Shown here: positions 8,725 to 16,583 of the stretch, one piece after another | How the letters are laid out: every line of letters starts with the position of its first letter | Numbering within the stretch: position 1 is the first letter of the stretch | Assembly (NCBI RefSeq): GCF_003182155.1 | Contig: NZ_QGTG01000001.1 | Coordinates: 2,104,991-2,168,990 of the forward strand | Length of the DNA stretch: 64,000 nt | Source of the DNA: Chitinophaga sp. S165 | GTDB lineage: Bacteria > Bacteroidota > Bacteroidia > Chitinophagales > Chitinophagaceae | Direction: 5' to 3' | Notes under the pieces: model-generated | The model's input: only the letters and a program-made list of their open reading frames with translations | Databases searched by the model: none | What the model was told of the DNA's origin: nothing | Position numbers and translations under genes: made by a program

Positions 8725-9622
8725 ATTGTTGTCTGTTTTTATTTACAGCCCTGTTTACCATATAAACGCCTCCCAGCGTTACCATGCAGGATATTCCTGT
8801 TACCCAGTTCAGATGCTCCTGCAGGATCAGCCAACCCAGCAATACTGCCACTATCGGATTGATATAAGCATATACTGATGCCAGGGACGGCGGCAGATTA
8901 TTCAATACGAACACGTAAGACGAATATCCAAGTATTGACCCTATAAAGATCAGGTATACCAGACTGCCCCATAATTCTATATTAAAACCATCTAACGGTA
9001 ACGACTGTCCCATCATTGTTGCAACGATCGTCATTACGATACCACTGAACAGCATCTGAAAACCTGCTCCGTAAAGGAAATTAATCTTCAGTGCCCAGCG
9101 TGCCGTCAGTACCGATCCTATTGCCCAGCTGATACAGGCGATCAGTGTGAGCAGGATCCCGAAACGGAATTCAGGGTTCGTCAGACTAGCCAGGTAATCA
9201 TAAAAGATCCCTCCTACTCCTAACAATCCAACTGCCATTCCGGTTACCAGTAAGATGGTAAACTTTGTACGCTGCACCAGGAAATAACTGAAAATGGTGA
9301 TCCAGATGGGTACTGTTGCAACAATGATTGCACACAATCCGCTGGGTATATATTGCATGGCCCATGTGATCAGGCCGTTACTCATACAAAGCATCATCAC
9401 ACCGATCACAAAGAGTCGCGACAAGATAATTTTCTCCGGAAACTTATATCCTTTCAGTAAAAAGAAACTTGTTAAAAGTATACCGGCAACTGCCTGCCTG
9501 ATTCCCGCCAGCATGATACCATGCATGTGACGTACACCGATCCTGGACGCCAGGTAAGTGGTACCCCAGAAAATACTGACTATCACCAATGCCATGTAGG
9601 CATTCGTGTTTGACTTTTTCAT
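8708..9622 (-). CDS. EamA/DMT-superfamily permease
   Basis: This 304-aa inner-membrane protein has about ten hydrophobic segments in two repeated EamA halves. The first begins VIVSIFWGTTYLASRIG; the second contains IGSILGYSSYVFVL and YAYINPIVAVLLGWLIL, a typical EamA ending. Family members export amino acids or related metabolites. It lies 41 bases downstream of a PLP-dependent decarboxylase, so export of an amine or amino acid handled by that enzyme is a reasonable inference. The C-terminal end overlaps the GNAT-DinB gene by 17 bp. Confidence 0.87.
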   Translation of the reverse strand: MKKSNTNAYMALVIVSIFWGTTYLASRIGVRHMHGIMLAGIRQAVAGILLTSFFLLKGYKFPEKIILSRLFVIGVMMLCMSNGLITWAMQYIPSGLCAIIVATVPIWITIFSYFLVQRTKFTILLVTGMAVGLLGVGGIFYDYLASLTNPEFRFGILLTLIACISWAIGSVLTARWALKINFLYGAGFQMLFSGIVMTIVATMMGQSLPLDGFNIELWGSLVYLIFIGSILGYSSYVFVLNNLPPSLASVYAYINPIVAVLLGWLILQEHLNWVTGISCMVTLGGVYMVNRAVNKNRQQYGAAK

Positions 9623-9663
9623 ACTCCGAAGTTGTTATGGGTTGTGAATAATATATACGTGGG

Positions 9664-11070
9664 TTATTCTACCGTCAATACTGCTGCTTGCCGCTTTATC
9701 TCCTCCCATACGATGGAGAGGTCATTTTCTTCCGTACGCCAGTTTACCAATGCGGCTCTGATTGCAGGCACTCCCTGATAAACTGTCGGCGTCAACATCA
9801 CCTTTCCACTTTCGTCCAATGCTTTTATCAATGCATCAGTTGCTGCCTGCTTCTCTTCATCGGCTACATTCAACGTAAAACAAACTACACATAACCTGAC
9901 TGGCGCCAGCAAACGGAAAGCTGCATTTTCTTGTATCAATGCTCCCAGCCGACGGGCCAACTGTATATTATTATTTACAATATCCGCATATCCGTCTGCG
10001 CCATAAGCCACCAGTGTATACCAGGCTGGCAATGCCCGCAGTCGTCGTGAATTCTCAGGTGTATAATTGCTATATTTAAAATCTTTTGCCGGATCTCCAA
10101 GATAAGCTGCTCCCGCATTCTTAAATGTATCAAGCTGCAGGTCGGTATGACGGGTGAAGATCATCGCTGCATCATACGGTACGTTTAGCCATTTGTGTGC
10201 GTCAATAGTAATACTATCCGCCGCTTCCCATCCGTTCAACAAATGGCGGTGTTCCGCTACACAGGCTGCAAAAGCTCCGAACGCCGCGTCTACGTGCAAC
10301 CAGAAGCCATATTCGTTTTTCAGCTCAGCGATAGCTTCGAGGTCATCAAAGTCTACCGTATTCACTGTTCCCGCACTGGCTACAACGATCAGTGGTTCTC
10401 CTTTGTGTGCTTCCAGATATTCTTTTAGTACTTTAATATCGATCGATTCTCTCTCCGGCAAACTGGATAACTTCAACATGGCGTTCCTGCCGAAGCCCAG
10501 CATGGCCAGTGATTTCACGGTACTCGAATGAGGTGTGCATGACACGATCTTCGCGTTCGCTAATGCTGCCATTCCTTCCTGTGCTACGTCCACTCCCAGT
10601 TGTTTTCCGAGCCATTGTCTTGCGATAGCAAGTCCCGCGAAATTAGCCATGGTCGCTCCTGTTACAAAACATCCGGAAAATGCTTCCGGCAACCCGAACA
10701 GCTGCCGGAGCATTGCAATTGTTTCCGTTTCTATCTGTAATGGCGCCGTATCCTTATCTGCGGCATTCATATCAAAGACTGTTGTGAGCCAGTCGCCTGC
10801 AATGGCGGGCAATGTTGCGCCACCTGTTACAAAGCCCCAGTTGCGTGGGCCGCTATTGCCTGCAAGGTGTTGCCCGTAACGTTCGTTAAATTGCTGCAGT
10901 GCGTTGCTGGCACCCTTTCCCTTCCGAGGTAATTCTAAACGCTCAAATGTTGCGCTGGCGGCTTTCACCGGCAATGCGTCTATTTCTAATAAATGAGATA
11001 CGCTGTAGTCTTTTACTTCCTGGAGGAATGCATCAACTTCCTGTAGATCCTGGCGTATTATCTTATTCAT
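9664..11070 (-). CDS. Pyridoxal-dependent (aromatic amino acid/glutamate-type) decarboxylase
   Basis: This 468-aa group II PLP decarboxylase has the Schiff-base lysine in SITIDAHKWLNVPYDAA. The PLP-binding Asp and His lie in WLHVDAAFGAF, and FVTGATMANFAGLAIAR marks the cofactor phosphate site. The family includes aromatic-L-amino-acid, tyrosine, diaminobutyrate and related decarboxylases; substrate is not predictable here. It heads a minus-strand operon with the EamA permease and GNAT-DinB fusion, which would fit making, exporting and acetylating an amine, though this is inference. Start ATG 11070 matches the usual family length. The upstream 529 bases contain the structured non-coding region described separately. 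Confidence 0.86.
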   Translation of the reverse strand: MNKIIRQDLQEVDAFLQEVKDYSVSHLLEIDALPVKAASATFERLELPRKGKGASNALQQFNERYGQHLAGNSGPRNWGFVTGGATLPAIAGDWLTTVFDMNAADKDTAPLQIETETIAMLRQLFGLPEAFSGCFVTGATMANFAGLAIARQWLGKQLGVDVAQEGMAALANAKIVSCTPHSSTVKSLAMLGFGRNAMLKLSSLPERESIDIKVLKEYLEAHKGEPLIVVASAGTVNTVDFDDLEAIAELKNEYGFWLHVDAAFGAFAACVAEHRHLLNGWEAADSITIDAHKWLNVPYDAAMIFTRHTDLQLDTFKNAGAAYLGDPAKDFKYSNYTPENSRRLRALPAWYTLVAYGADGYADIVNNNIQLARRLGALIQENAAFRLLAPVRLCVVCFTLNVADEEKQAATDALIKALDESGKVMLTPTVYQGVPAIRAALVNWRTEENDLSIVWEEIKRQAAVLTVE

Positions 11071-11156
11071 CTGAGGTTGATTTACTGTTAAAGGGAACGA
11101 GACTTCAAAATTGGCGTAAAATCGGGATATAAAACAGATTCAGTTTTGTAATTTTC

Positions 11157-11600
11157 GACCAGATCAGATTAGGATATCGTACACATGATTAGTTCATAGT
11201 TTCGCTATGTTTTGCTTTGTTTTATTTCGTGTTTTGTTTTGTTGCGGTTTGTTGTTTGGGTTGCTTTGGGCTTTGCTTTGGTTTCAGATGGGATTTCGGG
11301 CTGTCGCCCTTTTCGGGTCCTTGCTATATAGCTTTATCAAGCGTAGGGGCAGTTAAGTTCTATTTAACCCCTGTCAAGCGTATCAACGCTCTCAAAGGGC
11401 TAAGGCCCTGCATCTCCATCTGAAACCACCGCTGTTTTAATGTACCGCTGGTGGCAGATCAGAAAAGAGAACTGCTATGCCTACTATTGCAGAACATAGT
11501 GGTGCTTCACGACTTCGATGAATCATATCTTTTGGCATTCTGTCTATCGTATTGCTTCTTAGTTACTTCAATTAAGGGCACTTTATTGACCAGATCAGAT
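11157..11600. repeat. Structured non-coding region flanked by a 13-bp direct repeat
   Basis: Identical 13-mers GACCAGATCAGAT lie at 11157-11169 and 11588-11600, and the second reaches the last codon of ogt. Between them, 11203-11290 is almost pure G/T on the plus strand (keto-rich, few A). From about 11280 to 11427 there is a nested structure: an outer 12-bp inverted repeat (GGTTTCAGATGG and its complement near 11416-11427) encloses several small hairpins (GGGC/GCCC, AGGGC/GGCCCT, and a stem pairing AGGGG with CCCCT), and the 9-mer TCAAGCGTA occurs twice. I see no convincing gene. It may be an intergenic repeat, a small insertion with target duplication, or a structured RNA; the sequence alone does not decide. 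Confidence 0.45.
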
Positions 11601-12172
11601 CAGAATAATTCCAATGATCCGAACTTCTGCTTTATTTCATGTTCCAACAACCATTTCTTACGCCAGATCCCTCCCGCATAACCAGTAAGCGATCCATCAC
11701 TACCTATCACTCTGTGGCATGGTACCACTATCGCAATTCTGTTCTTTCCATTTGTCGTACCTACTGCCCTGATACTCTTTGGATTGTTGATCCGCTTTGC
11801 CAATTGCATATAGGAAATGGTCGTGGCATAGGGGATCATCGTTAGTTGTTGCCACACTGTTTGCTGGAATGCCGTTCCCGGTTGTGCGATGGGAAATGTA
11901 AATTGCTGTAAGCTGCCTGCAAAGTAGGCTTCCAACTCCTCGATACACAGTCTGAATGTATCTGGCAGCGGACCGTGTGTAACAGGTAATTCTTCCTTGA
12001 AAGTCAATTCATTGATAGCCTGTGCATCACCAATAATAGTCAGTGCTCCTACCGGCGTTATAATTGAATGGGTATATGATGGTGTGCCGGTTGGTATATC
12101 AGATGGTACATCTGACGGTATACCCGACTGTATATCCAATGGCGTTTGCTGTTGTATGTTTGGCTTTTTCAT
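11600..12172 (-). CDS. ogt: Methylated-DNA-[protein]-cysteine S-methyltransferase (Ogt type)
   Basis: This 190-aa suicide repair protein removes O6-alkyl groups from guanine by transfer to its active-site Cys152 in VVPCHRVIG. SIRAVGTTNGKN supplies the DNA-flipping/arginine-finger region and GYAGGIWRKKWLLEHE the usual C-terminus. Residues 1-35 are extra compared with typical Ogt and contain tandem tetrapeptides SGIP-SDVP-SDIP-TGTP, encoded by a 12-bp repeat; the conserved domain starts near SIITPVGALTI. It is the third gene after arsR-ada and alkA (101 bases downstream of alkA), giving a locus devoted to alkylation damage. The gene stop coincides with a copy of a 13-bp direct repeat. Confidence 0.9.
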   Translation of the reverse strand: MKKPNIQQQTPLDIQSGIPSDVPSDIPTGTPSYTHSIITPVGALTIIGDAQAINELTFKEELPVTHGPLPDTFRLCIEELEAYFAGSLQQFTFPIAQPGTAFQQTVWQQLTMIPYATTISYMQLAKRINNPKSIRAVGTTNGKNRIAIVVPCHRVIGSDGSLTGYAGGIWRKKWLLEHEIKQKFGSLELF

Positions 12173-12273
12173 ATTGTTCAGTATTACTTTTACTATGCGT
12201 CACTATATTAGTGTGCCTACGACTCTTTTTTATACTATTTGCTATTGTCCTTTACTACTCAATTACTCCGGTC

Positions 12274-13215
12274 TTAATATAATGAACGCCATAAATAGAA
12301 TGTGGCATATGCTGCATGTTCCCTCCAATGCTGTGTATACGTCTTTACATCTGCCAGTGATGGTTTTGCTGTCAATTGCAGCTGATATTTCAATGCATTG
12401 TGCAAACCCGCATCTTCCAACGGTAATGCCTGATGATGGCGATGGTATTTCATCAGTACATAATTAGCTGACCAGTTCCCGATACCCCTGAAGGATACCA
12501 GATGGTCCCTTGCCTGCTGATAATTCATATTCTCCAGCTGCTCTACTGTTAAATGTCCGTCTGTCATTGATTGCGCCAGCCTGATGATGTAATCTGCTTT
12601 ACTACGCGAGAACTGCATACTGATCAGGGTAGCCGGCTCCAATGCCGCAATTACTGCCGGATGAGGATATACATAGTGGTCTTTCCCATCTATTACTGCA
12701 TGATGCCCGAATGCCTGTATAAAACGCTGGCGTAATGTATACGCAAAGCCCAATGTGATCTGTTGCCCCATAATGCTCCAGGTCAGCGCTTCAAAGAGTT
12801 CCGGGATACCTATTAGCCGAAGCCCCTTGTAGCGGGTTACTAATGGCCCCAATACAGCATCCTTCGCTGCAAAATCATAAAAGGGACGGAGATCTGCATC
12901 CAGATGCAACCAATGACTGATATACCGACGGATATAAGCTTCATCCATTGCTATCTGTTCTCTCGATCTTTCCGCTTCTTTCGCTTCATCATTAGTAGCG
13001 CTCCTGACTGCAACCCGTAGTGATCCCGACGCTGTATCATCACTGATCTCCATTAGCACAGGCTCTCCATTCGAAACGATCATCTTCTGTACCACTCCAT
13101 CCTGTACATAATGCAGACACTCCTTTTCTGAACGACCAAGAAATACCAGGCACTCCGCAAAAGAAAAGTTATCGTGATCAGTAACCGGTATATTGACAAC
13201 TGTTTGTCGACTCAT
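12274..13215 (-). CDS. alkA: DNA-3-methyladenine glycosylase II (AlkA-like)
   Basis: This 313-aa protein has a C-terminal HhH-GPD glycosylase domain. The helix-hairpin-helix reads FRGIGNWSANYVLMKY (242-257) and the catalytic Asp is Asp268 in LPLEDAGL; the N-terminal part resembles the AlkA N-domain. It excises 3-alkylpurines and other alkylated bases in base excision repair. It lies 69 bases after the ArsR-Ada gene and 101 before ogt, all on the minus strand, so coordinated expression under the operator near 13840 is likely. Confidence 0.88.
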   Translation of the reverse strand: MSRQTVVNIPVTDHDNFSFAECLVFLGRSEKECLHYVQDGVVQKMIVSNGEPVLMEISDDTASGSLRVAVRSATNDEAKEAERSREQIAMDEAYIRRYISHWLHLDADLRPFYDFAAKDAVLGPLVTRYKGLRLIGIPELFEALTWSIMGQQITLGFAYTLRQRFIQAFGHHAVIDGKDHYVYPHPAVIAALEPATLISMQFSRSKADYIIRLAQSMTDGHLTVEQLENMNYQQARDHLVSFRGIGNWSANYVLMKYHRHHQALPLEDAGLHNALKYQLQLTAKPSLADVKTYTQHWREHAAYATFYLWRSLY

Positions 13216-13284
13216 GAATAACCATTAATAATGAAATAATAAACTCCCGCCTGGCTGACCGTCCTACCCTAGCCCAACTAATCG

Positions 13285-13815
13285 TCACGGCTTACAACGC
13301 TTGCAGGCCCGGTAACCATTCTTAAGTGCTTCATCCCTCGTAATATAAAAGGTCACATTATCGGGCCGGGGATTAGCGGAACAAGAGGGTTTACAAAAGA
13401 TACCTGTTGTTCTCACCGCATTATAGAACAGTCCGTCGAACTCCTTATCCTTACTCAGCATGGCCTGCAGCATAACAGGTTGTGTCAAGGGCGCACCTTT
13501 CTTATAAGCTGTTTGCTCCAGGAAAACGCCATGATCATTCTCCAAAGATTGTTTTCCCCATTGCAGATATGAATCGAGCCATTCCTTAAAAGAATAGAAG
13601 GCTGTCTTATTAAGATATCCGTACCGCTCTCTGCCCGCCTGATATATCTTTATCCAGCCGCTGTCTTCCAGCAATTGCAGATGTTTGGACACCGCCTGCC
13701 TGCTGATATCGCCAAAATGCTCATTGATCTGATTCACATTTAACGGCTGCAAACGTAACAGGGAAAGGATCTCCCTGCGCACCGGATCGGCTACGCCTTT
13801 AAACAGTTCATCCAT
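13285..13815 (-). CDS. ArsR-type winged-helix / Ada zinc-domain fusion, putative alkylation-responsive regulator
   Basis: The product (176 aa from ATG 13815) joins an ArsR-like winged helix (about 1-80; DPVRREILSLL, recognition region SRQAVSKHLQLLEDSGWI) to an Ada-type zinc domain (about 120-176; FDGLFYNAVRTTGIFC). Four cysteines, Cys141, Cys145, Cys171 and Cys174, match the C38/C42/C69/C72 spacing of E. coli Ada, where the first cysteine accepts methyl from DNA phosphotriesters and switches Ada into an activator. Classical Ada carries an AraC-type DNA-binding domain; here it is replaced by an ArsR type, and the O6-methylguanine function is the separate ogt gene. An ORF starting at 13848 would add 11 residues, but that ATG lies inside the operator palindrome and upstream of the predicted transcription start, so 13815 is preferred. 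Domains are clear; the regulatory mechanism is inferred. Confidence 0.86.
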   Translation of the reverse strand: MDELFKGVADPVRREILSLLRLQPLNVNQINEHFGDISRQAVSKHLQLLEDSGWIKIYQAGRERYGYLNKTAFYSFKEWLDSYLQWGKQSLENDHGVFLEQTAYKKGAPLTQPVMLQAMLSKDKEFDGLFYNAVRTTGIFCKPSCSANPRPDNVTFYITRDEALKNGYRACKRCKP

Positions 13816-13864
13816 TATGCAATTTTTTAGTTGCATAAAGTTATGCAATTATTTTGTTGCGCAA
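13815..13864 (-). promoter_or_regulatory. Symmetric four-half-site operator of the alkylation-repair operon
   Basis: A perfect palindrome TTGCATAA-AG-TTATGCAA lies at 13831-13848. Outer half-sites TTATGCAA (13815-13822) and TTGCGCAA (13857-13864) are each separated from it by exactly 8 bases, so the 50 bp is symmetric about 13839.5. It overlaps the predicted promoter and the arsR-ada start codon, which is what autoregulation by the winged-helix protein would require. Binding by that protein is inferred. Confidence 0.7.
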
Positions 13865-13866
13865 AA
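13836..13866 (-). promoter_or_regulatory. Predicted Bacteroidota-type promoter for arsR-ada/alkA/ogt
   Basis: On the minus strand TTTTG (plus 13862-13866), an 18-base spacer and TAACTTTA (plus 13836-13843) match the -33 TTTG / -7 TAnnTTTG pattern with one mismatch. Predicted transcription would begin near 13830, just ahead of ATG 13815. The -7 element lies inside the central palindrome. Confidence 0.6.
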
Positions 13867-13940
13867 TAAATACAGCTGTTATTAAACAACTCCGCAAGAA
13901 AACATATTGATGCAAAAAAACAGATCAGATGATTTTTACT

Positions 13941-13948
13941 TACATTTG
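13941..13948 (+). promoter_or_regulatory. -7 promoter element of the MocR gene
   Basis: TACATTTG is a perfect TAnnTTTG match 23 bases before ATG 13972. No good -33 element is seen at the normal distance, so the promoter may depend on an activator. Confidence 0.45.
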
Positions 13949-13971
13949 AACCATATCAGATTAACCGCGCC

Positions 13972-15399
13972 ATGCTAAAAACTGCCGAACATCTCTATCT
14001 CCAGATAGCAGAGAAACTGGAACAGCTGATCTCCAAAGATGTACTGAAGATCGGTGACAAACTCCCCTCCGTCCGCACCATGAGTGAAGAACAGGGCGTG
14101 AGTATGAGTACCGCATTCCAGGCATACTATCACCTGGAAGCAAAAGGGCTGATAGAATCCCGTCCGAAATCAGGATACTACGTGATCTTTAGTCCGCGGA
14201 GAATGCCGGAAATGCCTAAGGCATGTGAAGCGGTTAAAAAGCCTTCGGAAGTAACACTGCATGAAATGATCACGCAGGTATCCCAGGATATGAGCCTGCA
14301 GAATATTACCAGGTTCGCCTCCGCTGCACCGCCGGAAGCCCTGTTGCCCGCAGCCAAGATATCCAAAGCACTGATACAGGCACTGAGAAAAACACCCAAT
14401 GCCGGCATTGCATATGAACAGGTACAAGGGAATGCGGACCTCCGCCGGCAGATCGCCCGCAACTCTATCCTCTGGGGAGGCGCCATCAGCGAAGATGATA
14501 TCGTTACTACCAATGGTTGCATGGACGCGCTGACACTCTGCCTCTCCGCCACAACGCAACCGGGTGATACTATCGCAGTAGAAAGTCCTGCGTATTACGG
14601 GTCACTGCAACTGGCGGAAAGCCTGGGACTAAAGGTACTGGAAGTACCCACACATCCTGGTACCGGCATTGACCTGGAATACCTCGACAAAGCTATTCCG
14701 AAGTTTAAGATCAAAGCCTGCCTGTTCGTAACCAATTTCACCAATCCGCTGGGTGCCTATATGCCGGACTGCAACAAACAGCAACTCGTCAGATTGCTTG
14801 AGAAATATGATATACCGCTGATTGAAGATGATATCTACGGAGATATGTACTTTGGTAAAGAACGTCCTACTGTGTGTCAGACATTCGATACTAACGGCCT
14901 GGTACTGCTGTGCAATTCATTTTCCAAATCACTTGCACCGGGATACCGTGTAGGATGGACAGTACCCGGAAGGTACAAAGAAAAAGTGCTGACGTTGAAA
15001 AGACATCACTCCATCTCCTCTCCCTCCCTCCCCGGCGCCGCCATTGCCTGCTTCCTGGAGAATGACCGGTATGAGCACCATCTCAGGGGAATGAGAAAGA
15101 ACCTGCATACACAATATATGCGCCATCTGCAGGCTATCAGAGAATACTTTCCTGAAGATTGCTGTGTGTCAAGGCCCCAGGGTGGTTTTGTACTGTGGGT
15201 GGAACTGCATCCTAAAGTGAATACTTACGAACTGTATGAACAGGCCGTCAAACATAAAGTGTCCTTTGCCCCCGGCAGGATCTTCTCCCTGCAGGAACGC
15301 TACAATAACTGTATGCGTATCAGCTTTAGCAATCCATGGACCAAACAGATTGATGAAGGACTGAAAACATTAGGAAAGCTGATCAGAAAGATGTCATAA
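13972..15399 (+). CDS. MocR-family regulator (GntR winged helix + aminotransferase fold)
   Basis: This 475-aa protein has an N-terminal GntR helix-turn-helix (about 5-72; DKLPSVRTMSEEQGVS) followed by a type I aminotransferase domain. The PLP lysine is Lys319 in NSFSKSLAPGYRVGW, with the phosphate-contacting Arg retained, and IEDDIYGDMYFG and TNFTNPLG mark the cofactor pocket. MocR proteins sense PLP or amino compounds and usually regulate a divergent or nearby gene. The divergent partner here is the ArsR-Ada alkylation operon, which shares the 156-base spacer; a functional link is not established. A GC-rich hairpin follows the stop. Confidence 0.87.
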   Translation: MLKTAEHLYLQIAEKLEQLISKDVLKIGDKLPSVRTMSEEQGVSMSTAFQAYYHLEAKGLIESRPKSGYYVIFSPRRMPEMPKACEAVKKPSEVTLHEMITQVSQDMSLQNITRFASAAPPEALLPAAKISKALIQALRKTPNAGIAYEQVQGNADLRRQIARNSILWGGAISEDDIVTTNGCMDALTLCLSATTQPGDTIAVESPAYYGSLQLAESLGLKVLEVPTHPGTGIDLEYLDKAIPKFKIKACLFVTNFTNPLGAYMPDCNKQQLVRLLEKYDIPLIEDDIYGDMYFGKERPTVCQTFDTNGLVLLCNSFSKSLAPGYRVGWTVPGRYKEKVLTLKRHHSISSPSLPGAAIACFLENDRYEHHLRGMRKNLHTQYMRHLQAIREYFPEDCCVSRPQGGFVLWVELHPKVNTYELYEQAVKHKVSFAPGRIFSLQERYNNCMRISFSNPWTKQIDEGLKTLGKLIRKMS

Positions 15400-15405
15400 A
15401 TAACA

Positions 15406-15429
15406 GGCCGGGATAAGACTATCCCGGCC
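15406..15429. terminator. Hairpin between convergent genes
   Basis: Arms GGCCGGGAT (15406-15414) and ATCCCGGCC (15421-15429) form a perfect 9-bp stem with a 6-base loop. It lies between the convergent MocR and ABC permease genes. There is no clear T-run, so the terminator role rests on stem strength and position. Confidence 0.6.
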
Positions 15430-15467
15430 ACCTGCGTAAACCTACAACTGTATATACTGTATAAATT

Positions 15468-16583
15468 TTATGCTGTTTTACGGTAGTTCCAGATCGCCCA
15501 GCCATTCAGCACGATAGCAAATGCTATTTCATACAAAAACTGCATCTTGATATCCGCGAAGCGGCTTCCTTTCAATACGATCATCCTCACCACATCTATA
15601 AAATGCGTTACAGGGGTCAATTTTGCGATCATCTTCGCCCAGGCAGGCATATTATCCACCGACACAAATAAGCCGCTCATGAGCATAAATATCATGATAA
15701 AAAAGAAGGCTACGAACATGGCCTGTAACTGGTTATCACTATAGGTAGAGATCAGCAGACCAAATCCAAGCAGCGCCACCAGATATATAGACAGGAAACC
15801 ATATAACAGTAACAAACTGCCCAGTGGAATAATGCCATATACAAACCTCGCCAGCAATAATCCCAGTGTGAAATCTACCATACCGATCACCCAGAAAGGG
15901 ATCATCTTTCCTATGATGAACTGCCACTTTTTGATAGGCGTTACATTGATCTGTTCAATAGTCCCGATCTCTTTTTCCTTTACAATGTTCAGTGCAGAAA
16001 TAAAACCGCCTACCATCGTTACCAGCAACACCAGGATGCCCGGCACCATATACAGACGATAGTTCATATTCGGATTGAACCAGTTGGACGAGGTCACATC
16101 AATTGTGCCAGCTGCCGCCGCCTTCGCGGGCAGCCATTTCATGCGGATCTCATTGTTAAAGTCGCCCAGGATCGTATTGAGATATGCGCTGCCTAACCCG
16201 GCTTTGGTACCATTGATGGCATCAGCTGCCAGGTAGACTTCTGCCTTGTTCTCCCGCACCAGGTCTGTTTCAAAGTGTGCCGGGATCTCCAGGATGATGT
16301 CCGCCTTTTCTCTTTCTACTTCGTGCAAAGCAGGTGCATAGTCGTTATAGTAACCTTTGATATGGAAGTATCCGGAAGAAGCTATCTTCGTTACCATTTG
16401 CTGTGTATAAGTGGAATGGTCCCTGTCCACCACTACCAGGTTGATGTTCTTCACATCGAAATTAGCCGCCAGTGGCATGATCAGCAGCTGGATCATTGGC
16501 ATGATAAAGATGACAGGTAGTATTCCTTTATCGCGGAAGATCTGCCTGAATTCTTTCTCCAGTAAAAGTCGCAGTGTTCTCAT
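15468..16583 (-). CDS. ABC-2 type transporter permease (distal)
   Basis: This 371-aa membrane protein has one N-terminal helix (about 20-40), a large periplasmic domain (about 45-165) and five or six C-terminal helices with the ABC-2 conserved segment GGFISALNIVKEKEIGTIEQ. It is homologous to YbhR/YbhS-type permeases. It overlaps the preceding permease gene by ATGA, implying translational coupling, and is the last gene of the TolC-HlyD-ATPase-ATPase-permease-permease operon. The two permeases probably form a heterodimer. Confidence 0.88.
   Translation of the reverse strand: MRTLRLLLEKEFRQIFRDKGILPVIFIMPMIQLLIMPLAANFDVKNINLVVVDRDHSTYTQQMVTKIASSGYFHIKGYYNDYAPALHEVEREKADIILEIPAHFETDLVRENKAEVYLAADAINGTKAGLGSAYLNTILGDFNNEIRMKWLPAKAAAAGTIDVTSSNWFNPNMNYRLYMVPGILVLLVTMVGGFISALNIVKEKEIGTIEQINVTPIKKWQFIIGKMIPFWVIGMVDFTLGLLLARFVYGIIPLGSLLLLYGFLSIYLVALLGFGLLISTYSDNQLQAMFVAFFFIMIFMLMSGLFVSVDNMPAWAKMIAKLTPVTHFIDVVRMIVLKGSRFADIKMQFLYEIAFAIVLNGWAIWNYRKTA

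Noticed and set aside
11217..11423. A 68-codon ORF inside the structured region
   Set aside because: It starts in the G/T-biased tract, giving Phe/Cys/Gly-rich sequence, and then crosses the hairpins; no ribosome-binding or promoter signal and no recognisable protein.
11280..11427. tRNA or other known RNA gene in the hairpin-rich block
   Set aside because: No T-loop GGTTCRA motif, no cloverleaf arrangement and no resemblance to families I can recall.
13816..13848. Longer start (ATG 13848) for the ArsR-Ada gene
   Set aside because: That ATG is in the centre of the operator and the promoter would start transcription downstream of it; the ArsR fold begins close to ATG 13815.
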